Positions 33,935 through 43,661 of a stretch of DNA of 64,000 nucleotides are shown here, in pieces. A model generated the notes under the pieces. That model was not told the DNA's origin and ran no database searches. It saw only the letters and a program-made list of their open reading frames with translations. Origin of the DNA: Martensiomyces pterosporus (Eukaryota > Kickxellomycota > Kickxellomycetes > Kickxellales > Kickxellaceae); contig MU603938.1 of NCBI GenBank assembly GCA_025201845.1, forward strand, positions 62,001 to 126,000, read 5' to 3'. Made by a program: the position numbers and the translations under genes. Position 1 is the first letter of the stretch. Every line of letters begins with the position of its first letter.

Positions 33935-34277
33935 GGCCGACAGTACGCTGAAGCCTTTTTCTGAAGAGAAGAGCAAAAGCCTGAGAAATAACTGAGAAAT
34001 AAGGGGGTGAGCGAGAGAGCAGGTGCAGCAGCTGTCGCCCACAGCTTTTGTGCGTGTCGCTCCAGCCCCGTGCTAAAGTAAACAAAAGCTGGAGCAATCA
34101 CGTGGGTCCTCGCCCATGCTTATCAGCGAATCCGAGCAAAGAGTGTCCACGGCCACCTAGCGCAGCGGCGGTCCTGCTTTTTCTCCCCTCTGCTCTTGCA
34201 TCTCGACATACACTCCTCGCATTTCTGTGCCACTCATACCCCCAATCTGCACCCATAGCACGTCCCGCACTTTGGAA
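33935..34277. promoter_or_regulatory. Bidirectional promoter, DAD2 and SH3BGR-type gene
   Basis: 343 bases separate the two start codons. A perfect CACGTG palindrome at 34099-34104 is a candidate site for a bHLH or Cbf1-type factor. A pyrimidine-rich tract precedes the right-hand gene. Confidence 0.5.
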
Positions 34278-35003
34278 ATGTCGGCAGCTGAAGAGCACGC
34301 TACGGTTGAAAGGCAGCCTGTAGATGAGGCAAAGCCTGCTTCGTCCGAGGCTTTGGCTGAGAGCGCTACAGTGGAAGCGACGGCCGGTGCAGGCGAGAAG
34401 CCGAGTGGCACCAAGGACACCGAAACAAAGCCTGATGAGCCTGCTACCGGGCCCAAGGCAGGTGACGACGTCACCAAGGACGGAGACAATGAAGAGGAGA
34501 AAATCGCCGAGGAAGACGCTCCCAAAGAAGCCAATGATGAAAAGGCACAGGAGGAAGACGCATCTGAGGCGAATGCTGAGGCTACAGCGGAGGCCGCAGA
34601 GGTCGCAGAGGTTGCAGAAGTTGCAGAAGTTGCAGAAGTTGCAGAAGTTGCAGAGGTTGCAGAAGTTGCAGAAGTCGCGGAGGTCGCGGAGGCTGAAGAG
34701 CTGGAGAAGCCGCGTGTTCAAATCTATGGCTCCACCGTGTCCGGAAACCGTACATACAAGAGGCAGGCCAAGGATCTGTTTTTGATGCTTGAGGCCAACG
34801 AGATTGACTTTGAATTCATCTGTATCGCTGTTGACGAGGCAGCAAAGAAGTACATGCGGCGAAAGGCGCTTGGAAACATGACTATTCCCCAAATCTACGT
34901 TGACCGCGAGTTCAAGGGATTCTACGAGGACGCATTCAAGGCCAACGAGATTGATGAGCTGTACGAATGGCTTGGGCTGGACGAGGATCCAGTCGACTAT
35001 TGA
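34278..35003 (+). CDS. SH3BGR-domain thioredoxin-fold protein with acidic repeat N-terminus
   Basis: A 241-residue single-exon protein. Residues about 1-105 are Glu/Ala/Lys-rich and disordered. Residues 107-139 are eleven three-residue units, ten AEV then AEA, from a 9-base DNA repeat. The C-terminal about 90 residues are a thioredoxin fold of the SH3BGR/SH3BGRL type. They begin VQIYGSTVSGNRTYKRQA, continue FLMLEANEIDFEFI and IPQIYVDREFKGFYEDAF, and end LYEWLGL. There is no CxxC or CxxS motif, so it cannot be a classical glutaredoxin; SH3BGRL proteins are likewise non-catalytic and are thought to be adaptors. The first in-frame ATG (34227) would add 17 residues lacking similarity. I prefer 34278, which has AAA before the ATG. 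Confidence 0.75.
   Translation: MSAAEEHATVERQPVDEAKPASSEALAESATVEATAGAGEKPSGTKDTETKPDEPATGPKAGDDVTKDGDNEEEKIAEEDAPKEANDEKAQEEDASEANAEATAEAAEVAEVAEVAEVAEVAEVAEVAEVAEVAEVAEAEELEKPRVQIYGSTVSGNRTYKRQAKDLFLMLEANEIDFEFICIAVDEAAKKYMRRKALGNMTIPQIYVDREFKGFYEDAFKANEIDELYEWLGLDEDPVDY
34596..34694 (+). repeat. 9-bp minisatellite coding for (Ala-Glu-Val)n
   Basis: Eleven units of GCRGARGTY in tandem, 99 bases, the last ending in GCT. Third positions vary between copies, but the amino acids are kept in ten of eleven units. Confidence 0.95.
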
Positions 35004-35440
35004 GTGCTGCCGAGCTTTTCTCGGCATTCTTGCGAGCAGAGGCAGCGTCCGCTCAGAACTCGCTCCATTTCGCTATCGCTGCCATTAGCATCTTGCGCAT
35101 AGGCTACTTTTCTTGGGAAAGCAATAAATGCGAGGCCATGACTTCATATATGTATCTGCAGCACCCAGGAGAAATAGGCCGATGTATGCTGGCATACATG
35201 GCGACCCCACGCCTCACTAGCGTTTGGCCTGGGTTTGCTCTCGATCCTCCGAGGCAGGGACAGTGCTTGGCATGCGTGCTTAGCTGGGTGCGAAGATTGC
35301 CGCCCAAAGCCAAAAGCCAGCATCTCGCCAAGAGATAAATTGGATTTTTCTCTGGGGCGTTTCTCTCCCAACCACTCGCCTTTGGAGCACCACACTCTTT
35401 CTTATTTCTACAGTACCCATTCCCTGTGTCGAGTCAAGCC
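35004..35440. other. Intergenic, SH3BGR-type gene 3' end and ArsB-like promoter
   Basis: 437 bases between two plus-strand genes. No gene is seen. The last 100 bases are T/C-rich, as expected upstream of a start codon. Confidence 0.5.
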
Positions 35441-37087
35441 ATGTCTTCTATGCCCTCCTCAAGCGCCAGCGAGCTCACAGAGCTCACATGGAAGTCGTGG
35501 CTGGTACTGGCGCTGTTTCTCGCTACTATCCTATTTGTGATCCACCCAGTCCGCGTTAGAATCGCGTTCCCAACTACAAGCACACTCAGAAGACTGCTCT
35601 CGAGCAAGCCAGAGAGCCCCGCCAGCGACACTGCTGCAGAGGCATGGGGATATGCCCATTTGAACGTCGACATGAAATCCTCGCCATGGATTTCGATATT
35701 GGTTCTGCTGGCATCTACCGCCATCGAATTTCGCAGCGAGGTGGTGCATGGGTTTCTTGGCAGCAACGGCATTGAGCCCTATGCCATTGTGGTGCTTATT
35801 TTCTCGCTTGCCTACATCTGCATATCGCTTGACCAGAGCGGGCTGCTTAGATACATCGCCCTGTATGTAACCAGGAGATGGGGCAAAAGTGGCATAAAGC
35901 TGCTGCTAAGCTTCTTTGCATTGAGCGCAGTCATGGCTGGACTCACAAGCAACGATGTCGTCGTGCTCTGCCTTACGCCCATCATCTGTTATTTTTCAGA
36001 TGTTACCGAGGTGGACCCAGAGCCTTACCTTATAGCCATGTTTGTTGCTGCCAACACTGCCTCAATGGCACTATATATCGGCAATCCAACAAACATCATT
36101 GTTGCACAGGCAAACAGCATCTCGTTCTTTGTGTACTCGGCCTGGATGCTGTTGCCCTTTGTTGGCGCCGCAGTATCTGGTGCAGCCGCGCTGTACATGA
36201 TGTCTAAGAAATCGATTCCCAGCGATATTGCGGTGGACATTGATGCACAACCACGAGATGCGCTTGTCAGGCCACTGCAAGCGATTATTGGTGCCTCGGT
36301 ACTTGTTCTTTGCCTGGTTACTTTGGGTGTGGCATCATTTTTCGGCGTGGCTGTGTGGATGGTGACGCTGCCTTTTGGTCTGGCAATGCTTGTCATAGAC
36401 ATTGCGCTTGACATGTACGCAACTCGACAGCTGTCTAACGACGCGCCAGCGAATGCAAGCTCGGTCTTGGAGATGCAGCCGCCAGGCGGCGAAAAGCCAA
36501 GTGCTGACACAGCACCAGAACCAGCACCTGCACCTGCCGACATTTCAGTGGGCTCCTGGCTTACCAGGTGTACGAGTGGAATTTCAAGGCGTCTTCCTAC
36601 GATATCCGCAGCATCTCAGCGGCTGCCATATGCAATAGCGCCGTTTTCGACTGGAATGTTTATCATAGTAGAGTCGCTCTCAGCATCTGGGTGGACGCCT
36701 CGCCTCGCATGGCTGCTCAAGCAGCTGTGCCCATCAGTGGTGCCAGCCATATTCGGCATCGGGCTGGTTTCGGCATTGGCATGCAGCGTCCTCAACAACT
36801 TGCCAATGACGATTCTTTTCACGCGAGCAATGATGCATCCGATCTTTGTGGATGTCGGCACTCGGGCACACAGAGGAGCGCTTTTTGCCCTGATCGTCGG
36901 CAGCAACCTGGGCGCCAATTTCTCTCTTGTTGGCAGCCTGGCAGGACTGATGTTCCAGAGCATAACCATCCAGAAGAACAGGAAGATCGGGTACATGAGG
37001 TTTATGCGCTGGTGCGTGCCCATACTGCCAATCCAGCTTGCAGTCTCCTGCGCAATCCTGGCTGCTGAAATGGCAGCAATCAAGTAA
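35441..37087 (+). CDS. ArsB/NhaD-type ion transporter
   Basis: Single exon, 548 residues, with about eleven hydrophobic segments. Motifs of the ion-transporter superfamily are plain. SND at 170-172 opens a re-entrant-type segment (LTSNDVVVLCLTPII), and GNPTNI is at 214-219. In the second half these recur as LNNLPMTILFTRAM and GSNLGANFSLVGSLAGLMF, the block found in bacterial ArsB arsenite pumps. The superfamily also includes citrate carriers, NhaD antiporters and the animal P protein, so arsenite efflux is only one possibility. The central loop (about 330-375) is Pro/Ala-rich and likely cytoplasmic. No ArsA-type ATPase gene lies nearby. I start at ATG 35441; an in-frame GTG upstream is not a eukaryotic start. 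It converges on the ATP synthase subunit e gene. Confidence 0.82.
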   Translation: MSSMPSSSASELTELTWKSWLVLALFLATILFVIHPVRVRIAFPTTSTLRRLLSSKPESPASDTAAEAWGYAHLNVDMKSSPWISILVLLASTAIEFRSEVVHGFLGSNGIEPYAIVVLIFSLAYICISLDQSGLLRYIALYVTRRWGKSGIKLLLSFFALSAVMAGLTSNDVVVLCLTPIICYFSDVTEVDPEPYLIAMFVAANTASMALYIGNPTNIIVAQANSISFFVYSAWMLLPFVGAAVSGAAALYMMSKKSIPSDIAVDIDAQPRDALVRPLQAIIGASVLVLCLVTLGVASFFGVAVWMVTLPFGLAMLVIDIALDMYATRQLSNDAPANASSVLEMQPPGGEKPSADTAPEPAPAPADISVGSWLTRCTSGISRRLPTISAASQRLPYAIAPFSTGMFIIVESLSASGWTPRLAWLLKQLCPSVVPAIFGIGLVSALACSVLNNLPMTILFTRAMMHPIFVDVGTRAHRGALFALIVGSNLGANFSLVGSLAGLMFQSITIQKNRKIGYMRFMRWCVPILPIQLAVSCAILAAEMAAIK

Positions 37088-37144
37088 GCCGATGCACACA
37101 TCGGCTACCGGCAACACGCTCTTCCTTCGGACACCATAGAGCTG

Positions 37145-37150
37145 TTTATT
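37145..37150 (-). terminator. Probable poly(A) signal of the subunit e gene
   Basis: AATAAA on minus, about 180 bases beyond the stop codon. Confidence 0.4.
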
Positions 37151-37328
37151 CAGAGCAAGTCCCACTGCCGGAGATTTGCCACGCACCCAAAAGTCCCTAT
37201 CATTCAGGAATAAGCTGTGGTACCAAAGAAAGAAAAGAAAGCGGTTGCGTTGTGCGTGTGAGAAAAAGGAATGGAGACAGGGTAGAAAACATACACGAAG
37301 GGAGAGTATACGGCGAGGAGGGCCTCCT

Positions 37329-37852
37329 TCAGAACTTGGACTCGATGTGCTTGAACCACTTGTCGGCGTCAAAGTTGGGGTCCTCAAAGTTGAATTGCAC
37401 GTCGCCGCCCTTGGGGGCGTTCTTCTCGGCGTACTTCTTCTTGGCCTCCTCGATGAGGGCGACCTTGTGTGCGTAATCGGCCTCAATCCGCTTCTCGCTG
37501 GCCTCGTTGCGGAGGGTGCGTGCGTGAACAAAGCCGTACGAAAGGCCGGCGCCCAAAGCAGCCCAGCGACCAATCTACAAGAGCCCCTCAGTGAAATCAA
37601 GTCAAAAGTTGGCGAGTGCATGCGTTAGTACGGCAGCTCACAGAAATCTGCAGTGCGAATTGGAGAGAGTGCGCTGCAATGCAGTGCCAGGCGCAGAGTC
37701 AGCAGAGTCAGCAGAGTCAGCAGCCGCCAGCTGTGTGTCCCAGATATATGCTATCAGGCGAGCGCCATCTTTGTGCCCCGTGTCTGCTGCAATTCCACCG
37801 TGTGCCGTACCTTGAACAGCGACGAAACCTGGCGGACCTGAGAAGACGACAT
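37329..37852 (-). CDS. ATP synthase subunit e, mitochondrial
   Basis: Two exons, 37811-37852 (14 codons, MSSSQVRQVSSLFK) and 37329-37574, joined in phase 0 across a GTACGG/TTGTAG intron, give 95 residues. The N-terminal membrane helix IGRWAALGAGLSYGFVH carries the GxxxG motif (GAGLSYG) through which subunits e and g pair to dimerise complex V and bend cristae. A charged coiled-coil segment follows (TLRNEASEKRIEADYAHKV). The C-terminal FEDPNFDADKWFKHIE is acidic and aromatic. Length and layout match fungal subunit e (yeast Tim11/Atp21). It is divergent from POL5. The intron holds three copies of a 9-base repeat. Confidence 0.88.
37693..37719. repeat. Three tandem copies of GCAGAGTCA
   Basis: Perfect 9-base repeat within the intron of the subunit e gene. 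Confidence 0.85.
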
Positions 37853-38454
37853 AATTTCCCTTTCGTGTATATAAAAAATACTTTTAATTCTTCAGCACGG
37901 TACAGATACAGGAAGGAAGCGGGGCATGGAGGATGGGCGGGGCGTGTAGCGTGAAAAAAATGCGCCAGCAAGGGCGTTCCTCCCACATCGCATAGATAAC
38001 AGTGGCGCCGCTCACCCCGCCCTTCCCCCAAGCGGCCGACGCTCCACAGCGCAGCGATCTGATGCGCTGATGCGCTGATCCAGGTAATCGCCACAATATT
38101 TTCTTCCTGCATGCAAAAGTTGGGCTGCGAGAGGGAAAAAAAATTGCAGGGAGATGTAGCGTTTGCAGCTGGTGGACGAGACGCTTGTGGACAGCCCGCG
38201 CCGCTTTGCTTTATTTTTTTGCTCACCTCTGCTACAGTTTTCCTATTACATCTTGCCATTCAGCTTGACATTGGTCTGCGTTGCTCGCTCGGCGCGTTCT
38301 TCATCTTTCCTCTATTTGAAGCTTTAGTTTGGGCTACTATCCGCACAGCACACACAAGCCCGTACGCCTGGCTCCGTCTCTGCCCTTGTCAAATTCAAGC
38401 ATTCTTTCCGGAGCACACGCTAGTATACCAGAGGAAAAAGGTACTTTCACAGCC
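37853..38454. promoter_or_regulatory. Bidirectional promoter, subunit e and POL5
   Basis: 602 bases between divergent start codons. No gene is seen. T-rich stretches lie at about 38205-38230 and 38280-38330. Confidence 0.5.
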
Positions 38455-41400
38455 ATGTCGGCCACGACACTCGAATTTTACTGGGACCTTGCCTCCCTCG
38501 ACGAAGGGAAGCGCATCGATGCTGCCACAAAGCTGATCGCAACCCTGTGCGAGTTCCAAGCGCAGATGCCCGAGAGCCAGGAGGTCGCAAAGACAGCGAC
38601 TGATCTGGACCGGATATGCGCAAGCGATGTGGCGTATGCTGTCAAGCGCCTTATCAGGGGCCTTACCAGTCCTCGCGACGGTGCTCGCCAGGGCTTCTCG
38701 ATGGCCTTGGCAGAGCTGATCAGCCGCATCCCGTGCATCTCGGTCAGGGTTATTCTGGAGATCCTGATGAACCACACCAAAGGGAAGAAGAGCATGAATG
38801 GCCAGGAGGAGCGCGACATGTGGTTTGGGCGCGTCTTTGGTCTGATGGCCCTGATCCAGTCTGGAATCATCACGCGCGCCAGTACCACCCAGAGCGAGAT
38901 TGACAAGATCATCACGGAGCTGACCGACATTGCCGCCAAGAAGTCGTACCTCCGCGAGCTTGCCTATGTGACCATGTCGCACATGGTGCCCGTGATTGGC
39001 GACTTTAGCTTTTCGATCGAGATTATTGGCAAGTTTGTCGAGGTCGCGCTCAACAATGGGTCGATTCAAACTCCGGATGAGCTCTACCTGGCCATGCTGC
39101 TCAGGCGTGCGCACCCCCAGTACAACTGGGGCGCTGCGTTCCCCGGATGGCGCGGCCTCCACTTTTTTGATGCCAGAAACCTCAGCTCTCTGAAGGCGAT
39201 CCTCTGTGAGTCGTCGTCCGAGGATACCGCGCTGTTCTCTACCTGGCACCCGCAGCTCCACATCGTGTGGGACGAGATAATTGACATGTACTTCAGCAAG
39301 GAGCGCGCAACCGAGCTTCAGCGCTTGAAGCCCGCCGAGTTCCCGGCGCTGTGGGACAGTGTCGTCGAGATGGGTCTGTTTTCCGGCGGCGCCTCGCAGT
39401 TCAAGCGCTACTGGGGATACCTCCTCATCGAGCGCCTGCTGCCGCACCTCCAGGAGGCCTCTGTGCCTGTTCTCATGACTCCCAACGTCGTGCGTGGCCT
39501 GTCCGAGGTTTCCATGAAAAAGTCTACCCCTCTGTCCAAGGTCGCCATGCGCACTGCAGAAAAGCTGGTCAGCATCAGCGAGGAAAGCAGCGCCGTTGGC
39601 CTTGCGATCCTCACTCATTTGCTGAGCCACAACAAAGCGGTCCAGGAATCCGGCACGAAGAGCCTCAATCTGGGGGCAACGATTGCCAACCGCATCGTCA
39701 CCAAGCTCGACGAGAAGGACATTGCTGGCTACATCAGATATGTCCAGCAGGTGTTTTTGACGCCCGAGCTGGCTCACAACTTCACCGGCGCCACCGACTC
39801 AAACACAGCCCACGCACTGTCCAGCAAGTCGGTCGATATGCAGCGTGCTTGGGCGATCGACCAAATGATCCGTGTGGCAAGGTTTGGGCAGCTGCCGATC
39901 TCCGACGACCTCACTGCCGACGTCCTCAATTTCATCACCGTCCACGCCTCGTGCCACGTTGTCAAGATTGCCGGCAAGAAGGTGCTCCCCGAATGCCCGT
40001 CCCCGCCTAAGCCCCAGGTCTCGCACTCCACTCGCGTGCACTGTGCCACGTCGCTTGTCAACCTTGTTGGCGACCTTAACCGCCACTCGTCATCATCTGG
40101 AAAGGACGAGAAGTCGAGCGATCCAGCCGAGGCAGCTAAGGGGCGTCTGGCGTCTGGCTGCTCGCGCAGCGGGCGCCTGTGGGCTGCCAGCGCAGTTTCC
40201 AAGATGCTCGAGTTCGCGGCAAAGAAGGACGTGCTCAGCGTTGTTCTCCCGGGCTTCGACGAGGTCGAGCCTGTGCTTCGCGCGGCCGAGGAGACCCTCA
40301 AGGCAGCAGCAAAGGGGGTTGCAAATTTCGCTTCGCGCGACATCGCCACTGCTCTGCGCTTCCGCGGGTTCGAGCTGTTCCTGGCCAACATTTCTCTGAT
40401 GGCTGCCGTGTCGCCATCCGCTGAGGAGCGTGCCGAGTTCCTCGAGGCAATTCCCGAGGCTCGTGAGTGTTTCGACAGAATGGCGCTTCAGTTGAGCGGC
40501 AGCGCCAAGAGCGCGAAGAAGAGAAGCACTCGCAGCTCTGCAAAGGCCGAGGAGGAGGAGGGCGAGCCAAAGCCCGTCGAGGTTTTGACCGACATCCTCA
40601 TCAGCCTGCTGACCAAGAGCTCAAACACCCTGCGCAAGGTCTGCGAGCAGGTGTTTGTGTTTTTCTCGGACATGCTGACATCGGAGGCTTTGGACTCGAT
40701 CATTGGCGTTCTCCAGGCCAAGGAGGGCGTCACTGGCGACGAAGACGGCCAGGTTGAGACCGAAATGGAGATCCCCGACGACCTTGTCGATGACGAGGAG
40801 ACCGGCGCGGATGGCGCAGAGGATGGCTTTGGCGACGTGGACATGGAGCAGATCGAGGCAGTCGACGAGGAGCTTCGGCGCAAGATCGAGGAGGCCCTTG
40901 GCGAGGGCGCTGTGCTTGACGATGCCGAGGTCAGTGCCAGCGGCGAGGAGGAGGTGTATGACGACGAGCAGATGAAGGTGTTTGACGACAAGCTCGCCGA
41001 GATCTTCCACATCAAGAAGCAGCAGAAGCTTGAGGCGCGCAACCTCAAGATCTCGTTTGTTGACTTCAAGCTCCGTGTGCTCGATCTGGCCAACGTGTTC
41101 CTCACTAAGCAGCCCGAGAGCCCACTGGTCATGAAGCTCCTGCCTGTGATCATCGATCTGGCCAAGACCACAAACAAGGATAGTCGCAGCAAGCCAATCT
41201 ACAACCGCACCATGTCGATCCTCAACACCAAGCGTCTGCGCTGCCCGACCGGATTCAAGACCGCCGACGGCCTTGAGCTGCTCCGCGCCGTTCACGAGAG
41301 AGCGCAGCGCTCAGCGGACAAGAACGAGCTGAACATGCTGACCAACGTGGCGACGTTCCTTGTCAAGGCTGTTCTCGGCAACAGTGACGGCACGGCTTCT

Positions 41401-42114
41401 TCCAAGAAGAAGGCGCTGTCTGTCAGCAAGGAGGTGGCCCAGATGTACGAGCTCACGCTCAAGGACTTCATGACTCGCAAGACATCCCAGATCCACGTCG
41501 AGTTCTTCACCACCGTTGCTCGGCGGCTCCGGCCATCGCAGCTCGAGTTCATGTGGAGGCTCGCCACCAAGGCGGTGTCGGAGTATGGACACCCGCTCAA
41601 GGCGGTCAACGTCTATCGCCAGGTGCAGGTGTTTACGCTTGCTGGTGCTATTGCCGCCACAGCCTCGCAGGTGAGCGACGAGTCGGCCGACTTGGATGAT
41701 GCCTCTCTCTTCGTGGCCCTGTCCAAGGAGCTGCTGGCTGCCATGCGGTCCGCCGTCAAGGACACCCTTGTCTTTGCCGTGTCTGACAAGAACACGAATG
41801 CTGCCACTGGTAAGCTGACGCTGGACTCGGCTCGTCTGCGCGAGATCCTCAGCGCATGCGTTGCCATGACGCGCAAGCTGCTCAAGACCCAGGAGTTTGC
41901 CTCGACTGCGAAGGACTTCCTTGAGCAAACCGATCCTGAGTGGGCCTCGGCCGTGGAGGCCATCTCTGCGTCCACTGTCTACACCTCGCTTGCCATCAAG
42001 AAAGCCTGCGACCGGCTGAGCAGCGCCGAGGAGTTTGCCAGCAAGGCTGGGACGCAAAAGCGGAAGCGCGGGTCTACCGCTGACGCGGGAGCCGAGTCTG
42101 AGGCCGAGGAGTAG
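38455..42114 (+). CDS. POL5: Pol5/MYBBP1A ribosomal-DNA transcription and ribosome-biogenesis factor
   Basis: Single exon, 1219 residues from ATG 38455 (MSATTLEFYWDLASLDEGKR); the open frame reaches further upstream without an ATG. The N-terminal half is an armadillo-like alpha-helical array. Its opening blocks are typical of the Pol5/MYBBP1A family: YAVKRLIRGLTSPRDGARQG and LMNHTKGKKSMNGQEERD, then FGRVFGLMALIQSG. A long acidic segment (about 745-850) is followed by SFVDFKLRVLDLANVF and LPVIIDLAKTT. The last 20 residues are a basic patch then acidic (KRKRG..ESEAEE), a likely nucleolar signal. Yeast Pol5 is nucleolar and needed for rRNA synthesis and large-subunit assembly; the old DNA polymerase name is not supported by activity. 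It ends 200 bases before the WRAP73 start, in tandem. Confidence 0.92.
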   Translation: MSATTLEFYWDLASLDEGKRIDAATKLIATLCEFQAQMPESQEVAKTATDLDRICASDVAYAVKRLIRGLTSPRDGARQGFSMALAELISRIPCISVRVILEILMNHTKGKKSMNGQEERDMWFGRVFGLMALIQSGIITRASTTQSEIDKIITELTDIAAKKSYLRELAYVTMSHMVPVIGDFSFSIEIIGKFVEVALNNGSIQTPDELYLAMLLRRAHPQYNWGAAFPGWRGLHFFDARNLSSLKAILCESSSEDTALFSTWHPQLHIVWDEIIDMYFSKERATELQRLKPAEFPALWDSVVEMGLFSGGASQFKRYWGYLLIERLLPHLQEASVPVLMTPNVVRGLSEVSMKKSTPLSKVAMRTAEKLVSISEESSAVGLAILTHLLSHNKAVQESGTKSLNLGATIANRIVTKLDEKDIAGYIRYVQQVFLTPELAHNFTGATDSNTAHALSSKSVDMQRAWAIDQMIRVARFGQLPISDDLTADVLNFITVHASCHVVKIAGKKVLPECPSPPKPQVSHSTRVHCATSLVNLVGDLNRHSSSSGKDEKSSDPAEAAKGRLASGCSRSGRLWAASAVSKMLEFAAKKDVLSVVLPGFDEVEPVLRAAEETLKAAAKGVANFASRDIATALRFRGFELFLANISLMAAVSPSAEERAEFLEAIPEARECFDRMALQLSGSAKSAKKRSTRSSAKAEEEEGEPKPVEVLTDILISLLTKSSNTLRKVCEQVFVFFSDMLTSEALDSIIGVLQAKEGVTGDEDGQVETEMEIPDDLVDDEETGADGAEDGFGDVDMEQIEAVDEELRRKIEEALGEGAVLDDAEVSASGEEEVYDDEQMKVFDDKLAEIFHIKKQQKLEARNLKISFVDFKLRVLDLANVFLTKQPESPLVMKLLPVIIDLAKTTNKDSRSKPIYNRTMSILNTKRLRCPTGFKTADGLELLRAVHERAQRSADKNELNMLTNVATFLVKAVLGNSDGTASSKKKALSVSKEVAQMYELTLKDFMTRKTSQIHVEFFTTVARRLRPSQLEFMWRLATKAVSEYGHPLKAVNVYRQVQVFTLAGAIAATASQVSDESADLDDASLFVALSKELLAAMRSAVKDTLVFAVSDKNTNAATGKLTLDSARLREILSACVAMTRKLLKTQEFASTAKDFLEQTDPEWASAVEAISASTVYTSLAIKKACDRLSSAEEFASKAGTQKRKRGSTADAGAESEAEE

Positions 42115-42314
42115 GCGGATGGCGCAAGCTGCGGTCTTTGTTTACGTTTTGGCTCTAAAATTTTTCGCTGCTGCTCCTGCTTTCCTCTTTGTTTACCTTA
42201 GCACCCCTATTTTCGTATTTTGTTCTCTTTTTCATGTGCCCTTTTCCTTCTCTTACAAAACACAACATACACTGAAATATTCACTTTTTGCCAGTCGCAG
42301 CATCAAAACCCCAC

Positions 42315-43661
42315 ATGGAATTCACAGACCTGTACAAGCAGAGCAACAGCGCTTTGGTCTCATTCTCGCCCAGCGGGCAGTTCATAGCAGTTGCAGTCGA
42401 GCACCGGCTGATAATTAGAGACGCAGAGAGCCCAAAGCGGATACACCAGGTGTACAGCTGCCCGTATGAGGCGGCCCCGTTTATCCAGGAGCTCGCGTGG
42501 TCGGCAGACTCGGAATACATCCTCACTGCGTCGTATGCCAGCAACAGGGTGGACGTGTGGTCTATGGAAGACGAGGGGTTTAGGTGCTCCATTGTGGACG
42601 AGGTCGCCAGAGTGCAGAGGGCGCAATGGTCGGGCGACTCCAGGCATGTTTTGACGTTTGGGGAGCTGGATCTGCGGCTCTCGATATGGTCGCTCGCGGG
42701 CGACGAGAGGCGGTATATCCAGTTCCCCAAGTCAAGCCCCAGCTGCGTGAGCTTCCACCCAGACGGGTCGTTCATGGCGCTTGTGCAGAGACACGACTAC
42801 CGCGACTACATTGGCATCTACAACACCGATAGCTGGGCACTCGCAAAGGAGTTCCCTGTCGACACCATCGATGCTGCGGGCATCAAGTGGTCGCCCGATG
42901 GCTTGCACTTGGTCGTGTGGGACATGGCGGCGAACTTTTGCGCCATCGTGGTTAACATTGCTGGCGTGGCCAAGCGCACGTACCAGCCCGAGGATGAAGG
43001 ACTGGGCTTGCGCACATGTGCGTGGTCTCCGACTGGCCAGCTGCTGGCGCTGGGTGGGTACGACAAGAAGATCCGGGTTTTGAATGACCTGACGTGGCAG
43101 CCGATCGCCACGCTGGTACACCGGGCGACTGTGGGTGGCGAGGTGGACGTGTTTTCAGAGGCAGAGATTGGCGTGTCGCTGGCGCAAGAGTCCAAGGCTG
43201 TGATGGCGTCCCAGGGCGCGGGGAGGCGCACGCACACGCGGTTTGACTTGGAGCAGCTGCCAGCGAGCATCCGGACGGTGGTTCCGGGAGACATGCATCG
43301 GGCGGAGGCCAAGACGGGCGTGTCGTTTTTAGAATTCAATGCTGAGGGCACGCTGCTGGCTAGCGTCAACGAGTCTATGCCCTGTGCACTCTGGGTGTGG
43401 AGAGTCAAGGACCTGCGCCTTGTGACGGTCATCCAGACCATCAAACCACTGCGCGCCTGCCGGTGGAGCCCTGTCGAGTCAGTGCTGGCGTTTGTGACTG
43501 GAACGGCGACGGTGTATCTGTGGAAGCAGGATCAGGGATGTCACCTCTACGAGATCCCGGCAGCAACCGCCGTAGCATCCTCGCTGCAGTGGAACCCAAA
43601 CGGCGACAGCCTGGCTATTCTCTCCAAGGGCCTGTTCTCCCTGGCGTTTATCACAGAGTGA
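42315..43661 (+). CDS. WRAP73: WRAP73 (WDR8) WD40-repeat protein
   Basis: Single exon, 448 residues from ATG 42315 (MEFTDLYKQSNSALVSFSP), which matches the conserved N-terminus of WRAP73. Distinctive blocks follow in family order: GQFIAVAVEHRLIIRD, ELAWSADSEYIL, VQRAQWSGDSRHVLTFGELDLRLSIWSL, IKWSPDGLHLVVWDM and LLALGGYDKKIRVLNDLTW. WRAP73 and its fission-yeast counterpart act at the microtubule-organising centre with Msd1/SSX2IP, anchoring the minus ends of spindle microtubules. The protein is a WD propeller with an insertion at about 285-330. Non-ATG in-frame codons upstream are ignored. The 200-base spacing from POL5 leaves a T-rich promoter. Confidence 0.92.
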   Translation: MEFTDLYKQSNSALVSFSPSGQFIAVAVEHRLIIRDAESPKRIHQVYSCPYEAAPFIQELAWSADSEYILTASYASNRVDVWSMEDEGFRCSIVDEVARVQRAQWSGDSRHVLTFGELDLRLSIWSLAGDERRYIQFPKSSPSCVSFHPDGSFMALVQRHDYRDYIGIYNTDSWALAKEFPVDTIDAAGIKWSPDGLHLVVWDMAANFCAIVVNIAGVAKRTYQPEDEGLGLRTCAWSPTGQLLALGGYDKKIRVLNDLTWQPIATLVHRATVGGEVDVFSEAEIGVSLAQESKAVMASQGAGRRTHTRFDLEQLPASIRTVVPGDMHRAEAKTGVSFLEFNAEGTLLASVNESMPCALWVWRVKDLRLVTVIQTIKPLRACRWSPVESVLAFVTGTATVYLWKQDQGCHLYEIPAATAVASSLQWNPNGDSLAILSKGLFSLAFITE

